Source of the DNA: Ichthyophis bannanicus
Lineage: Eukaryota > Chordata > Amphibia > Gymnophiona > Ichthyophiidae
Length of the DNA stretch: 64,000 bases
Reading direction: 5' to 3'
NCBI GenBank assembly: GCA_033557465.1
Contig: CM066033.1
Location: forward strand, 703,547,637-703,611,636
The position numbers and the translations under genes were made by a program. Position 1 is the stretch's first letter; each line of letters starts with the position of its first letter. Shown piece by piece: positions 45,406-56,889 of the stretch. The notes under the pieces are model-generated. The model did no database searches. It was given only the letters and a program-made list of their open reading frames with translations, and was not told where the DNA came from.

Positions 45406-46468
45406 TGTAGGGGTTTAAGTACTTGTAGAGGTAGAGGTTAAGTATGATACATTTGGGATTTAGTATGATAGATTTGCTTTTAATTTTTAAGTGCTAAGGA
45501 TTAATAATGTTCCTGATTCATAATCACTTACTGGCTGCCCTGAATCTCACAAAATAGTTAAAGCACAGTCATTCTGCTATAACATGTGAGCCAAGAATAC
45601 AGGCCTTAGCAAAAAGAGATCCAGCACCGGAAAGAACCATATAAGGAGATATCATGAGCCTTGTGAGGTGCCAGTTTGGGCTGGAGAGTCTAGACTAGGA
45701 CCTGCAAGGGGATATCAGATATAGGCCTGTAAGGTCTATGTGTCAAGAAATGCATACACAGGAAACCACAAAGCTACCAACATATATGCTGGGCCCGGCT
45801 CTGAAGAAAGCAGATTAGCTGGATCATGGTGAGTATGGGAAGAGGGGGGCCAGGGGGATTTTGCAACAGGAACTAAGGGGAGTAAAGGGTAATAATAGGA
45901 AATAAGGTAGGGGAGGGGGAGAGAACACAAAGGAATAGCTCTGGGGACTGGACTGTATGTAAAAATGCGGAAGAGAAAAAGGTATAAATTGTAATATGCT
46001 TTCTATATTCTAAGGGGGGAGAGTTGCATTCTTGAGGTGCCTAGTGCCCGATAGAACTCTCTTCCCCACTTCGCTGCCTGTATTTGGTCATCAGTTATCT
46101 AATAAACAGAGACTCTGATTGCACCTGTACTGACTTTTCGGATCTGATCATTTCAGGTAATAATAATAATTTATTTATTTATTTATTTATTTTACATTTC
46201 TTATATACCGCACTATTTACGATCAGCGCGGTTTACATAAAACAAAACAGAATCCGACAATGAACAAGAGTCAGGTCATTACAATGAACAGGAGCAATCA
46301 ACTTGGATAACGGGGGAAACTATGTACATAAATGGAATACTGAAATTGGTAAACTATGTACACAAATGGGATACTGAAATTGGTAACTGTCTATATGTGA
46401 GATGGGGTCATTATACTAATTATACTAATTAGGTGGTGGTCTATTTTTGTACGAAACAGGGCCGTACA
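45406..46468 (+). repeat. Left LTR, with a 250-bp insertion
   Basis: It starts TGTAGGGGTTTAAG and ends GGGCCGTACA. A TATA-like word lies at 45983-45989 and AATAAA at 46101-46106, consistent with U3-R-U5 order. Removing 46171-46420 leaves 813 bp, the same as the right LTR. Confidence 0.9.
46171..46420 (-). mobile_element. L2-type LINE 3' end inserted in the left LTR
   Basis: Present in the left LTR but absent from the right, so it arrived after the retroelement. It begins with ttatttatttatttattta, an inverted A-rich tail, followed by the inverse of gcgcggtt-type L2 3' text. A 9-base tandem tatactaat repeat occurs at its right edge. Confidence 0.75.
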
Positions 46469-46472
46469 AAAT

Positions 46473-46490
46473 TGGTGCCCAACGCCCGGG
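46473..46490 (+). promoter_or_regulatory. Primer-binding-like site
   Basis: TGGTGCCCAACGCCCGGG lies four bases after the left LTR. TGG complementary to a tRNA CCA end and the position fit a primer-binding site. I could not match a particular tRNA with confidence. Confidence 0.65.
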
Positions 46491-46531
46491 ATTGGCCTAC
46501 GGGTGGGTCTTTATGGCCAAGATATAAATTT

Positions 46532-46610
46532 AAAGATTTGGATTCCCCTCAAGAAAAAGAGGGAGGTACGTAAAGATTTGGATTCCCCTCAAAAGGTTGA
46601 GGGAGGTGTG
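46532..46610 (+). repeat. Short tandem repeat in the retroelement leader
   Basis: The unit aaagatttggattcccctca, followed by an agggaggt end, occurs twice, about 40 bp apart. A gtgagt word follows at about 46690, a possible splice donor. The function is unknown. Confidence 0.6.
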
Positions 46611-48663
46611 TTCCCGGTGCTGAGTGAAGACCGGAGAAGAAGTGAGTGATTGATTCCCTAGGATGACGGCGGCCTGTAATGATGGCGTCGTGAGTATATT
46701 TTTAACCAAGCTTGGTATGTGTTGTTTAATTTTTGTTGTTGTTATATGCATAAAGTGTAAGAATAATTTGCTGTTATAAACTGGGACTGCTGGGGGATTT
46801 TCTTCTGGTGATGGACGCATTACCTAGAGGAAACTCTCGATTGAGCAGTCTTTCTTGTTTGTTTAAATAAAGGATTTATTCAGTGTGACAGGAGTTGAAG
46901 TTCAGAACTCGGTGAAGTATTTTTTCCTCTGTAATTAGCTTGCTAGCTTTCTAGGTACGGAAATGACACTGAAAAAAAACAAACTGTTTTTAGAAAAACT
47001 TAGGGACCTGATTCTGTTCTATGTGTGATAGTTATAATTGTTGTGAATGAATGGGAAGATCTTCCATGCTTTGATATATGATTATTGTTTTGTGGTATAT
47101 TCTGGAAACAAAATTAGTAATAGAGGAACAATAACAGCTATGATATCTGCAGAGTGTGATTCAAAAGTTACTTTGCTTTTGAAGCAAAAATTACCAGTGC
47201 AGCCGTTTCCCTTCTGGAAGTTCTGTATAACACTCACGCAATCAACGCTTTCTTAATTAGATTTTATGATCTCTGAAATTGAACTGCTTAGAATTCTTTG
47301 CTACTGGTGCAACAGAAGAAAAACTGTTTCCTTTTTCCATTTGACCTTCAAAGTAGAGATTAAGATCCCTGCAGGATTATGTGGTATTCTGAGCAGATTG
47401 CAACTTGAGAATGATTTAAATCCTGAATGAATAAAATGTTAACCATGTTTGGATTTTGTTCTGATTGTATTAAGCAAAATTAAAAGTTAAACAGGGATTT
47501 TATATATTGTGGCAAGGTCGAGGTTAGCTGTAACTCTCAGTGATTGAAATAACTTAAAAAAAGGGAAGTGTTTGCATTCTAGATGTCCACCAGTCTTTTC
47601 ATGAAAAGAGTATCAGTTTCGCTTCCCCGAACTGTAAGAATTACTGTGTAAGTCTTTTGAATTTCAGTTCCAGGAGTTCTGTCTTTAGTTGCGGTTTAGA
47701 ATGAGCACATATATCCATTCAAAACTACACCAATTAAGTTAGTGGGACTGAGACACTGTTTAACAATCTAAATTTATATTTTCTGCCTCCCATTTGTTTG
47801 ACTTTTAACAATTGTTTTAGAAGCAGGATTAGCTGTTGTGTGCGAGCAGCAATCCCAGAAAGCAATCCAAGAAGAGGAAAGGGGGAGGGGAAACAGCATT
47901 CTCTTTTGTTTGTACCTGTAGAATTTCAGGCAACTGAATTGGTGGAGCGAGTGACAGACATTCTGATAAGAAGTTATTTCAGATCTAATGCAGCACACCT
48001 GTGGACAACAGCGACCCCTACTGCAACTACATAATGCTGACTTTTGTGTGACCTTTTGAACTGGTTCAAGCTTGATTGAAATTTATATAGAATGGTATAA
48101 TGGTATAAACAGTATGGTGTGTTCTCTCCTTCTGCTCTCTCTGAAGAATGGCAAGTGTTTGCTGCATTGTGTTTTAAATGCTGTCATGTATCAAAGTTTC
48201 ACTGCTGTTGTACTTAATCCTTTTTATGCCTGGAAGCTAGTGTATCAGGCTGTATTTCTGCTCTTTTCTAAGCCATGCTTTAAGCTTACCTCTTTAGGGC
48301 TACTTTTGAATATGTGATCCAGCTCACCATTGTCACCGTTACTTCCCCCTTTGTTGCCCACTTGAATGATACTGACACTTGGACTCTTGAAGGTTTCTTC
48401 AACTGTCACCTCTGCTTGATCTACTTCCTTCCTGTATGAACTGTTGCTGACCAAGATAATTGCTGCCAAACCTGCTCCTTGGGACACCATCTGTTTCCTT
48501 CATCCTGATGGACAATTAGTCTTACTTCTGCGTGTTCACAGTACAACGCACATCTCCAAAGAGGTTCTCAATCAAATCCTGCCTTGAACTGAATTCTTAT
48601 CGGACCATTCTACTGAACTTTTTGATACCCTTGTGTCCTCCATTGCTATTACACGTAGGTTAG
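46611..48663 (+). other. Retroelement interior without recognised genes
   Basis: AT-rich sequence between leader and envelope remnant. Frames are short and carry no gag or polymerase motif. The last few hundred bases may derive from the surface part of envelope, but the text is too broken to say. Confidence 0.5.
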
Positions 48664-49333
48664 ATGCTGGACTTCCTTGATACCCCTGCCATAACTGCTG
48701 GACTTGGTATGGCTATCTGCCGTCTACAATGCTTACTGTATGTTCAAATGAAAGCTGTTATTGATTCTATAACTAAGTTGTCAGAGTCCCTAGAGCAGAA
48801 TACACAAATGACTCTGCAAAATAGACAAGCCCTAGATTTGCTCCTTGCTTCTGAATGAGGCCTTTTGTTCTTTTATTAATGCCACTATCTGTTGTATAGT
48901 CATAGCGAATCATTCAGTGTTTGTGCTTAATGCTATGGATAAAATGCGTCACTTGTCAGAACTACATATTGATGATTTTAAGGGTGGTTTCCAGATTGGA
49001 GATTGGTTTTCATCTCTCTCCTCCTGGTTCCACTCCCTTGGCTCTGGCTTGAAAGGTTTATTGATTTCTGCTGGCTTTATTTTAATCATTGCTTTACTCT
49101 TCTGTTGTTTGTTTCTATGTTTATATCCTGCTGTAAGAAAAATTGCACCAAAGTATCTACCTCTTTTTTGCCTGTTCAGACTAGCCCTACTCTTGTCAAT
49201 GTTTCTTATGCAGCCGTCCCCATGTCAGACTATTCAGACCTGGATTTCTCCCATTCCCCAGCCGAATAAAAAAAAAAAAAAAAAAAAATGGGGGAGTTGT
49301 AGGGGTTTAAGTACTTGTAGAGGTAGAGGTTAA
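48664..49333 (+). pseudogene. Envelope transmembrane-like remnant
   Basis: The first frame (to 48858) reads like the ectodomain helix of a retroviral transmembrane subunit, ending LQNRQALDLLLASE. A stop follows, and a frame shifted by one base continues with a cysteine-pair region (ATICC), a further helix and a hydrophobic membrane anchor of about 25 residues (LLISAGFILIIALLFCCLFL). The stop and the frame change make it inactive as it stands. The frame ends in the A-run before the right LTR. Confidence 0.65.
49269..49297 (+). promoter_or_regulatory. Polypurine tract
   Basis: A long A run followed by tgggggagt directly precedes the right LTR at 49298, as expected for the plus-strand priming site. 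Confidence 0.7.
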
Positions 49334-50110
49334 GTATGATACATTTGGGATTTAGTATGATAGATTTGCTTTTAATTTTTAAGTGCTAAGGATTAATAAT
49401 GTTCCTGATTCATAATCACTTACTGGCTGCCCTGAATCTCACAAAATAGTTAAAGCACAGTCATTCTGCTATAACATGTGAGCCAAGAATACAGGCCTTA
49501 GCAAAAAGAGATCCAGCACCGGAAAGAACCATATAAGGAGATATCATGAGCCTTGTGAGGTGCCAGTTTGGGCTGGAGAGTCTAGACTAGGACCTGCAAG
49601 GGGATATCAGATATAGGCCTGTAAGGTCTATGTGTCAAGAAATGCATACACAGGAAACCACAAAGCTACCAACATATATGCTGGGCCCGGCTCTGAAGAA
49701 AGCAGATTAGCTGGATCATGGTGAGTATGGGAAGAGGGGGGCCAGGGGGATTTTGCAACAGGAACTAAGGGGAGTAAAGGGTAATAATAGGAAATAAGGT
49801 AGGGGAGGGGGAGAGAACACAAAGGAATAGCTCTGGGGACTGGACTGTATGTAAAAATGCGGAAGAGAAAAAGGTATAAATTGTAATATGCTTTCTATAT
49901 TCTAAGGGGGGAGAGTTGCATTCTTGAGGTGCCTAGTGCCCGATAGAACTCTCTTCCCCACTTCGCTGCCTGTATTTGGTCATCAGTTATCTAATAAACA
50001 GAGACTCTGATTGCACCTGTACTGACTTTTCGGATCTGATCATTTCAGGTAATAATAATAATTATACTAATTAGGTGGTGGTCTATTTTTGTACGAAACA
50101 GGGCCGTACA
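49298..50110 (+). repeat. Right LTR
   Basis: An 813-bp copy of the left LTR without its insertion. TATA-like word at 49875 and AATAAA at 49993, each 3,892 bp from their left counterparts with no indel between. Confidence 0.92.
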
Positions 50111-52260
50111 GAAGGAAGGAGATAACTGGGAAAAATGTAGCAGGCAGCCCTTGAGGACGATCTGTAGAGCCCAGAGTTCTGATGTTATGAGGGGCCACCT
50201 GTGGGCAAAATGGACCAGCCTGCCCACAATGTGAGAAGGCTGTGGGTCCTTCAATGCTCTCCAGAAAGCAGTCAAACGTTAGCTCCAGACTGGGGCTGCA
50301 GGGATGGTTGTGGCTTAGGAGGTCTGGGCCTCTTGGGTTGGCGAGGAGCCTGAGGCTTCTGCTTACCTTTGGTGAGCATGATAGGGCATGCAAGCCAGAT
50401 AAGAGGGGTAATATTTATTCTTTTTAGGATAGAAGGGCTTTTTTACAGAGGCCTTATTCCTAGAAGGAGCAGCTGTTTTACGAGAAAGATGCTTCATGGT
50501 AAGGTCACCTGTCTTGATTTCACCAGCCTTCTCCCTCCAGCCCTTACCAAAGAGATTTTCATCTCTACAGGGAATGTCTGCTAGCTTGTCTTGGACCCAT
50601 TGTTCAAGATCCAAAGACCGCAACCAAGCTAGTCTTTAGGCTCCAATGCCCACTGCTGCAGCTCTGCTGGTAGACTCAAAAGAGTCAAAAGCTGCTCTGG
50701 TGATGACCTTGGAATAATCCTGACCATGCTTGACTAAGGACTGGTAGGCATTCTGCTTCTCTGAAAGAACTACAGTAGAGAACACATCAAGATCCTTTAC
50801 AATGTACCCGAGGAACATGCCCATATATAAGCATGTCAGAATTATACAGCAAGCCAACATTGATGCCTGGAAGCATTGGTGGCCAAAGGCATCAAAAATA
50901 CACAATTCCCTTCCAGGAGGAACCAAAGAGTGGTTCTTGGTACTCTTGAGCCGGCGCATGGCCAACTCGACCACCATAAAATGGTGAAGGAGTTGAGGTT
51001 TCTGGAATCCCAGGATTGGGAACCCTGTACATGGTGTCTAGCCTCCTACTGACCGAGGGAACGGAGAGAGGGGCTTCCCAAATCCGAAACACAAGGTTCT
51101 CTAGAACATCATTGACTAGAAGAGTGACAACCTCTTTAGGAGTCAAGGGATATTGGAATATCTCCAGTTCTTTGACTCTCAGTTCCGTCTCAGTGCCTAC
51201 AGACAGAGAGCCTTGGCCATGTCCTGGAGAAAATTCAGTCCTCCGGCGGGGACCAGCAGTACTCGTAAGGTAGTGAAGGGTCCAATAGCATATCACGGTG
51301 CCTCTGTGAAACAGGGGGCTCGGCCTCCAATTCCCAGGCATCGGAATCGGAAAGGAAGTCAAAATAGTGATGGTCATTGTTGCATCTTCGCTGCCAAACC
51401 AATGTTGATGGATGATCTCGATGACGATGCCTTGAGGCATTGGAACCCTAGAAGCTTGATGCCTGTTCCTCCTGCATCTGATGGGATTCGGCTGGTTCCA
51501 GGCTCGGCATGGATTCTGAGGGTCCCGATGGCAGTGGTTCCAAGCTCAGCAACAAGACCTGGGCCACTGAGGGCTCTGAAATGCCCGATTCCAGGCTCGA
51601 TATCGAGATCTTGCTTCCTGATGACCTTGAAGCCACCAGCACAGATGCCATCAGGAGCACAGTCAAACTCCTCTTGATGGACAGCATGCACTGTTCAAGG
51701 GATATGCAGGTGTCTGGGTGGACTCCAGTGCAGGACTCTGGACCACCATCCCAGACAAGGGAACCAGAGGGTCCCCTGAGGTAAAAGCTTTGGCAGCACT
51801 CCAGAGCCCCTCTTGTGCTTTGGAGGTGGATTCCTCCTGCCAGGAGTGTTAATCTGCTGCTCTCAGTTCTCAGGATTGGAGTCCCACTGTGGGGAGCTCC
51901 AGTGTCAATGTCCAAGGGAATGATTCCAGGAATCGGCATTGGTCCTCAGCATCGAAGGCTGAGATGCCAATGTGGCTTCTGTGGTTGGCTGTTTCTTACC
52001 ATGACCTCTCAGTTCTGAAGGAGTGCAAGAACTGCCCAAAGAATAGGAGCCCCGAGAGGGTGTCTATGTCGAAGAGTGTGCTGAGGCTGCAGAGTCAACT
52101 GACACAAATTACAAGAGTCTGAGTTATGGTCAGCACCCAAGCAATGTAAGCACCAGTTGTGTTTGTAGGTGGCCAAAATAGCATGGTTGCAGTTAGTACA
52201 TTTTTTGAAACCGCTGACTGGCTTCTCCATTTTAGGAAACACAGCCTTTGCCAATGAAAA
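50111..52260 (-). pseudogene. DIRS 1 gag-like region
   Basis: The N-terminal end (52254 downward) has a cysteine/histidine cluster (KKCTNCNHAILATYKHNWC, then CLGADHNSDSCNLC) that looks like a zinc-binding motif at the start of DIRS gag proteins. Downstream broken frames give a serine- and proline-rich part, TPKEVVTLLVNDVLENLVFR and LAMRRLKSTKNHSLVPPGRE. The region rejoins the reverse transcriptase once the LTR insertion is removed. Confidence 0.7.
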
Positions 52261-52388
52261 GACTCAATGGCAGTCTGTACCGACAAAGAAATCCGCAGGA
52301 ACCTAAGGGTGCCATCTTGCCTCAGTTGGATATAGCACAAGACAGCAAAAAACATCAAAAAACAACTCCACAGGGAGGAGGGAAGGTG

Positions 52389-52441
52389 GTGAGGACTGAT
52401 TCCTGCTGTCCCTGGAGAATACCTGTTACAGGTGGGTAACT
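52389..52441. repeat. DIRS 1 inverted terminal repeat, right
   Basis: Inverse counterpart of 42134-42186; it ends cctgttacaggtgggtaact. The next base starts the 3' region of the neighbouring DIRS element. Confidence 0.75.
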
Positions 52442-55400
52442 ATGTTTTCTCCAGGAATAAGCAGTAAGTCAGTCCTCACTTATGGGACTCCTCAGCTACA
52501 GGCTACCAAAAAACCTGTAAAAGCCACAGGTAACCAGAAAAAGGTGAGCCGTGAGCAGCAGCAACTGAGTCAAATGACAACAGACCACGAGCAACCCAAG
52601 TGTCCAGCGATAAACCAGTTCACTGGTAACCTGAACACAGCAAGGGCTGGAAGGCAGGAGTTGTTTACACCCTGAACTGATGACAGAGTACTGCCTAGCT
52701 GAAGGGACTATCCTGACAAGACTCCCTCTCCAGGCAGTAATGAGCTGCAAAGTATGGACTGAGGACCAGGTGGTGGCCCGGCAGATTTCCAACAAGGGAA
52801 CATAGTACAGATTTTCCACTAAGGGCCACCATGGCCCAGATGCTGTGCGCCATGACAAGGCGCTCCAATGAAAGACCAGTCTGTACATAGATAAAGGCAA
52901 TGCAGTCTGCTACCCAGGTGGACATAGTTTGTTTAGAAACCACTGTCACCAATCAAATTGGGTCAAAGCAGACAAAGAGCTGAGGAGCTTGGCGGTGGTC
53001 TTGGGTGCGTTACAGGTAGAAGGAGAGCACCCACTTGCAGTCATAAGAACATAAGCTATGCCATACTGGATCAAATCAAGGTCCATCAAGCCCAGTATCC
53101 TGTTTCCAACAGTGGCCAATCTAGGTCACAAGTACCTAGCAGTTTCCCCAAAGGGCACAGATTCCACAATGCTTGTATTGGATCAAGCAGTGGATATCCC
53201 GGGTTCCCTTTAATAATGGTTTATGGACCTTTCCTCCAGGAACTTGTCCAAACCTTTTTTAAACCCGGTTACACTAACAGCTTTTACTATATCCTCTGGT
53301 AACAAATTCTAGAGTTTGATTACATGTTGAGTGAAAAAATATTTTTTCTTATTAGTCTTAAATAGGTTAGCCGGTAGCTTCATTGAATGTCCTAGTCTTT
53401 CTATATTTTGATGGCATAAATAACCAATCTACGTTAACCCTTTCCACTCCGTGCATTGATTTATAGACTTCTATCATATCTCCCCTCAGCCAACTCTTTT
53501 CCAGGTTGAACAGTCCTAACCTTTTTAGCTTTTTTTCATAGGGGTATCTTTTAATCCCCTTTACCATTTTGGTGGCTCTTCTCTGTACCTTTTCTAATAA
53601 CACTAAATCCTTTTTAAGATATGGCAACCAGAATTGCAGTCCAGTGTGTGAAGGATGGCCTCTGCCCTGCTGGCATGTGGCCGCAGAAAGAAGATGGGTA
53701 ACTCTACCTGCTGGTTAAGGTGGAACTAGAACATCACCGTGGGCAGGAACTTGGTGTGTGCAGAGCATGACCCTGTTCTTGAAGAAAGTGTATGATGGGT
53801 CTGCCACCAACACTTGGAGCTCGCTGACTTGGCACGCATACGTGAGCGTCACAAGGACCACCACCTTCCAAGTGAGGTATTTAAAGTGGCAGGAGCAGAG
53901 AGGCTCAAATGGTGGCACGATAAGCTTCAAAGTACTATGTTCAGGTCCCATTCCACTGCTGGGGGACAGATGGGAGGCTTCGAGAGGAGGATACTCCTCA
54001 GGAAGTGTGCCACTATCGGCTGGGCGGAGAGGGGTTTGATCTCAATTAGATGGTGATGCGCCAGCTGTGCACTGTAGTGCACCCCGAGTTAGACTTTAAA
54101 CCTGCCTGAGACAGGTGAAGTAAATACTGCAGCACCAGCTGGACAGGGCAGGAGAAGGGGTTGATCTGCCTCTCCATGCAGCAGATGGAAAACGTCTGCC
54201 ACTTGAAGGTATACGCCCGGCATGTGGAGGTCTTACAAGAGGCATGAACCACCTCTTCCACCTCTGTAGAGAGGCTGAAAGGAGCCAGGGCTACCTGCTC
54301 AATGGCCAGGCCGTGAGCATCAAGGGCCCCAGGCTGATGTGCAGGAGAGAGCCCTCTTCCTGCATCAGTAGGCTTGGGTCAGAATCCAGGGGAACCGGGG
54401 CACCGCGGACAGGTGGAAAAGCAGAGGAAACCATGGCTGCCTGGCCCACCATGGAACTACCAGGATCACTATGGCCCTGTCATGTTGGACCTTGAATAGG
54501 GTCTTGGTGATCAGGTACATGGGTGGGAAGGCGTAAAGGAAGCCCTCCACCCATGAGATCAGGAAGGCATCCGCCACCACCCTGGTGGGGTGCAGCTGCT
54601 GGGAATAGAAGCAAGGCAGCTGGGCATTATCTGGGTTGTCAAAGAGATCCATCTGTGGGAGCCCCCAGTGCCGGAATAGTTTGTGGGCAACCCTGGGGTC
54701 TAGCCTTTACTCATACGGCTGGAGGATCTGGCTGAGTCGGTCTGCCAGGGAATTGTCCTGGCCCGGTAGGTACGCTACCCGCGGGAGCATCCCGTTGCTG
54801 ATGACATAAGTGCAGATGCACATCATTTCCTGGTTGACCCTGTGCCCCCTTGCTTGTTTATGTAGATCACCACCACCTGATTGTCGGTCTGAACCATTAC
54901 CGTTTGGTCCCCAAGTGGTGATGAAAAGCCCATAGGGCTAAGGCAATTGCCCGGAGCTCCAGGAGATTGATCTGCTGGAGGCTCTCCACTGATGACCAAC
55001 TTCCCTGAGTGCAGAGATCACTGCAGTGGACTCCCCACCCTGATTTTGAGGCATCCATCATGAGGATCCTCTGCAGCATGAGGGTCTGGAAAGGCATCCC
55101 TGCCAGCAGATATGGGAGGTGCTACCACCAGCTGAGAGAGTCAGCCAGGGAACTAGTGATGGTCACCCATGCCCTCAGGTGCCCTTTGGCCTTTGACCAC
55201 TGAGAGCAGAGTGCCCACTGGGCCGCCCACATCCACAGGTGGGCACCCGGGGTGATGTGCACCATGGACGACCTGTGTCCCAGCAGATGTAGCATGTGTT
55301 GGGCAGACAACGAACGGCAGCAGGGTGCCTTCTACAAGTGCCCAGAGATGCAAGGCCCTGTCCCTTGGAAGAAACACCCTGGCCTCGGCTGTGTCCAGCT

Positions 55401-55585
55401 GCGCCCCTATGAACTCCAGATTTTGAGTTGACTGGAAATGAAATTTTGGGTAGTTGACTATGAACCCCAAGTACTCTAGGACAAGAACTGTGCAGCCCAT
55501 CGCCTGCCGCACTTCATCGGCGGTGCTGCTCTTTACCAACCAGTCATCCAGATAGGGGAAGATGAAGACCCCATGGAGCCTGAGG
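52442..55585 (-). mobile_element. DIRS retrotransposon 2, 5' truncated
   Basis: The element abuts the right end of DIRS 1 in the same orientation. From its 3' end it has a recombinase C-terminus (FAAHYCLERES, 52700-52950), a CR1 insertion (53041-53640), recombinase text (FKYLTWKVVVLVTLTYACQV, near 53850), an N-terminal recombinase part (CRAYTFKWQTFSICCMERQI), RNase H (MDASKSGWGVHCSDL, NLLELRAIALALWAF; 54900-55095) and the reverse transcriptase box YLDDWL intact at 55537-55554. It breaks off at 55585 where CR1 sequence begins. The sequence differs clearly from DIRS 1, so it is a separate lineage, not a duplicate. Confidence 0.82.
53041..53640 (-). mobile_element. CR1 LINE 3' fragment inside DIRS 2
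   Basis: On the plus strand it begins cataagaacataagctatgc, the inverse CR1 3' end, and ends in the [20 protein letters not shown] region of ORF2. The recombinase text of DIRS 2 continues on both sides, so CR1 inserted after DIRS 2. Confidence 0.88.
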
Positions 55586-56888
55586 TGGGTCCAAACCTTT
55601 TTTAAATCCAGCTATACTAGCAGCTTTTACTACATCCTCCGGTAACAAATTCCAGAGTTTGATTACACACTGAGTGAAAAAATATTTTCTCTTATTAGTC
55701 TTAAATAGGTTACCTTGTAGCTTCATTGCATGTCCCCTAGTCTTTTTATATTCTGACGACGTAAACAATTGATCTACGTTTACCCATTCCACTCCATTCA
55801 TTAATTTATAGACCTCTATCATATCTCCCCTTAGCCATCTCTTTTCAAGGTTGAAGAACCCCAACCTTCTTAGCCTCTTTTCATAGGAGTATCCTTCCAT
55901 TTCCTTTACCATTTTGGTGGCTCTTCTCTGTACCTTTTCTAATAACGCTATATCCTTTTTAAGATATGGCGACAAGAATTGCACACAATATTCAAGGTGC
56001 GGTCATAGTATGGAGTGATACAGAGGCATTATAATATCCTTTGTTTTATTTTCCATTCCTTTCCTTATGATACCTAGCATTTTATTTGCTCTCTTCACCG
56101 CCTCTGCACACTGGGTGGAGGGTTTTAACCTGTTATCCACAATGACGCCTAAATCTTTTTCCTGGGTGGTGGTTCCCAATATAGAACCTTGCATCGTGTA
56201 ACCATAGTTTGGGTTGTTATTTCCTAGGTGCATAACTTTGCACTTGTACACATTAAATTTCATCTGCCGTTTGGATGCACAGTCTTCCAATTTATCAAGA
56301 TCCTCTTGCAATTTTACACAATCCTCTTGGGTTTTAACAACTTTAAATAGTTTTGAGTCATCTGCAAATTTGATAACCTCACTCGTTATGCCACTTTCCA
56401 GGTCATTTATGAATATGTCAAAAAGCAGCGTATCCAGCACAGATCCTTGGGGTTCTCCACTATTCACCTTTTTTCCATTGGGAAAATTGGCCATTTAGCC
56501 CTACCCTTTGCTTTCTATCTTTTAACCGGCTCCTGATCCAAAATAGTACACTGCCTCCTATCCCATGACTTTTTAGTTTTGCCAAAAGTCTCTGATGAGG
56601 GACCTTGTCAAAGGCTTTCTCAAAAGTCCAGATACACTATATCAACTGACTCACCTTTGTCTACCTGTTTATTCACACCTTCAAAAAAACATAACAGATT
56701 AGTAAGACAAGATCTTCCTTGTCTAAAGCCATGTTGGCTGTCTCCCATTAAGCCATGATTATCTACATGATGAGTAATTTTGTTCTTTATAATGGTTTCT
56801 GCCATTTTTCTCGGTATTGATGCCAGGCTCACTGGTCTGTAGTTTCCCGGATCACCCCTGGAACCCTTTTTGAAAAGACGGTTCATGT
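55586..56888 (-). mobile_element. CR1 LINE fragment, RT domain
   Basis: Minus-strand frames cover reverse transcriptase from RGDPGNYRPVSLASIPRKMA through QHGFRQGRSCLTNLL, GEPQGSVLDTLLFDIFINDL, FADDSKLF (catalytic box intact), KDLGVIVDNRLKPSTQCAEA, and [20 protein letters not shown] to [16 protein letters not shown]. It is the best-preserved CR1 polymerase region here, with few interruptions. The 3' untranslated end is missing at the DIRS 2 border, and the 5' end is cut at 56888. Confidence 0.9.
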
Positions 56889-56889
56889 G

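Larger units (their letters stand above)
45406..50110 (+). mobile_element. Young LTR retroelement (endogenous retrovirus type)
   Basis: Two LTRs flank a 2.8-kb interior. The insertion is bounded by GAAG on both sides (45402-45405 and 50111-50114). A primer-binding-like site follows the left LTR and a purine run precedes the right LTR. Only an envelope transmembrane-like remnant is recognisable; no gag, protease, reverse transcriptase or integrase text is seen. The LTRs agree over their whole shared length by eye, apart from a 250-bp insertion in the left one, so the insertion is recent. It lies in the RT region of DIRS 1, opposite in orientation to SCN8A. Confidence 0.88.
42134..52441 (-). 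mobile_element. DIRS retrotransposon 1, split by an LTR element
   Basis: On the minus strand, gag-like, reverse transcriptase, RNase H and tyrosine recombinase regions follow in the order known for DIRS elements, which integrate through a recombinase and lack an integrase. Inverted terminal repeats of 53 bp lie at 42134-42186 and 52389-52441. Without the 4.7-kb insertion at 45406-50110 it would be about 5.6 kb, a normal length. All coding regions carry stops and frameshifts. A second DIRS element begins directly at 52442. Confidence 0.88.

Noticed and set aside
45736..49822. Identical 64-codon minus-strand frames at 45736-45930 and 49628-49822
   Set aside because: They are the same antisense frame in the two LTRs, not a duplicated gene.
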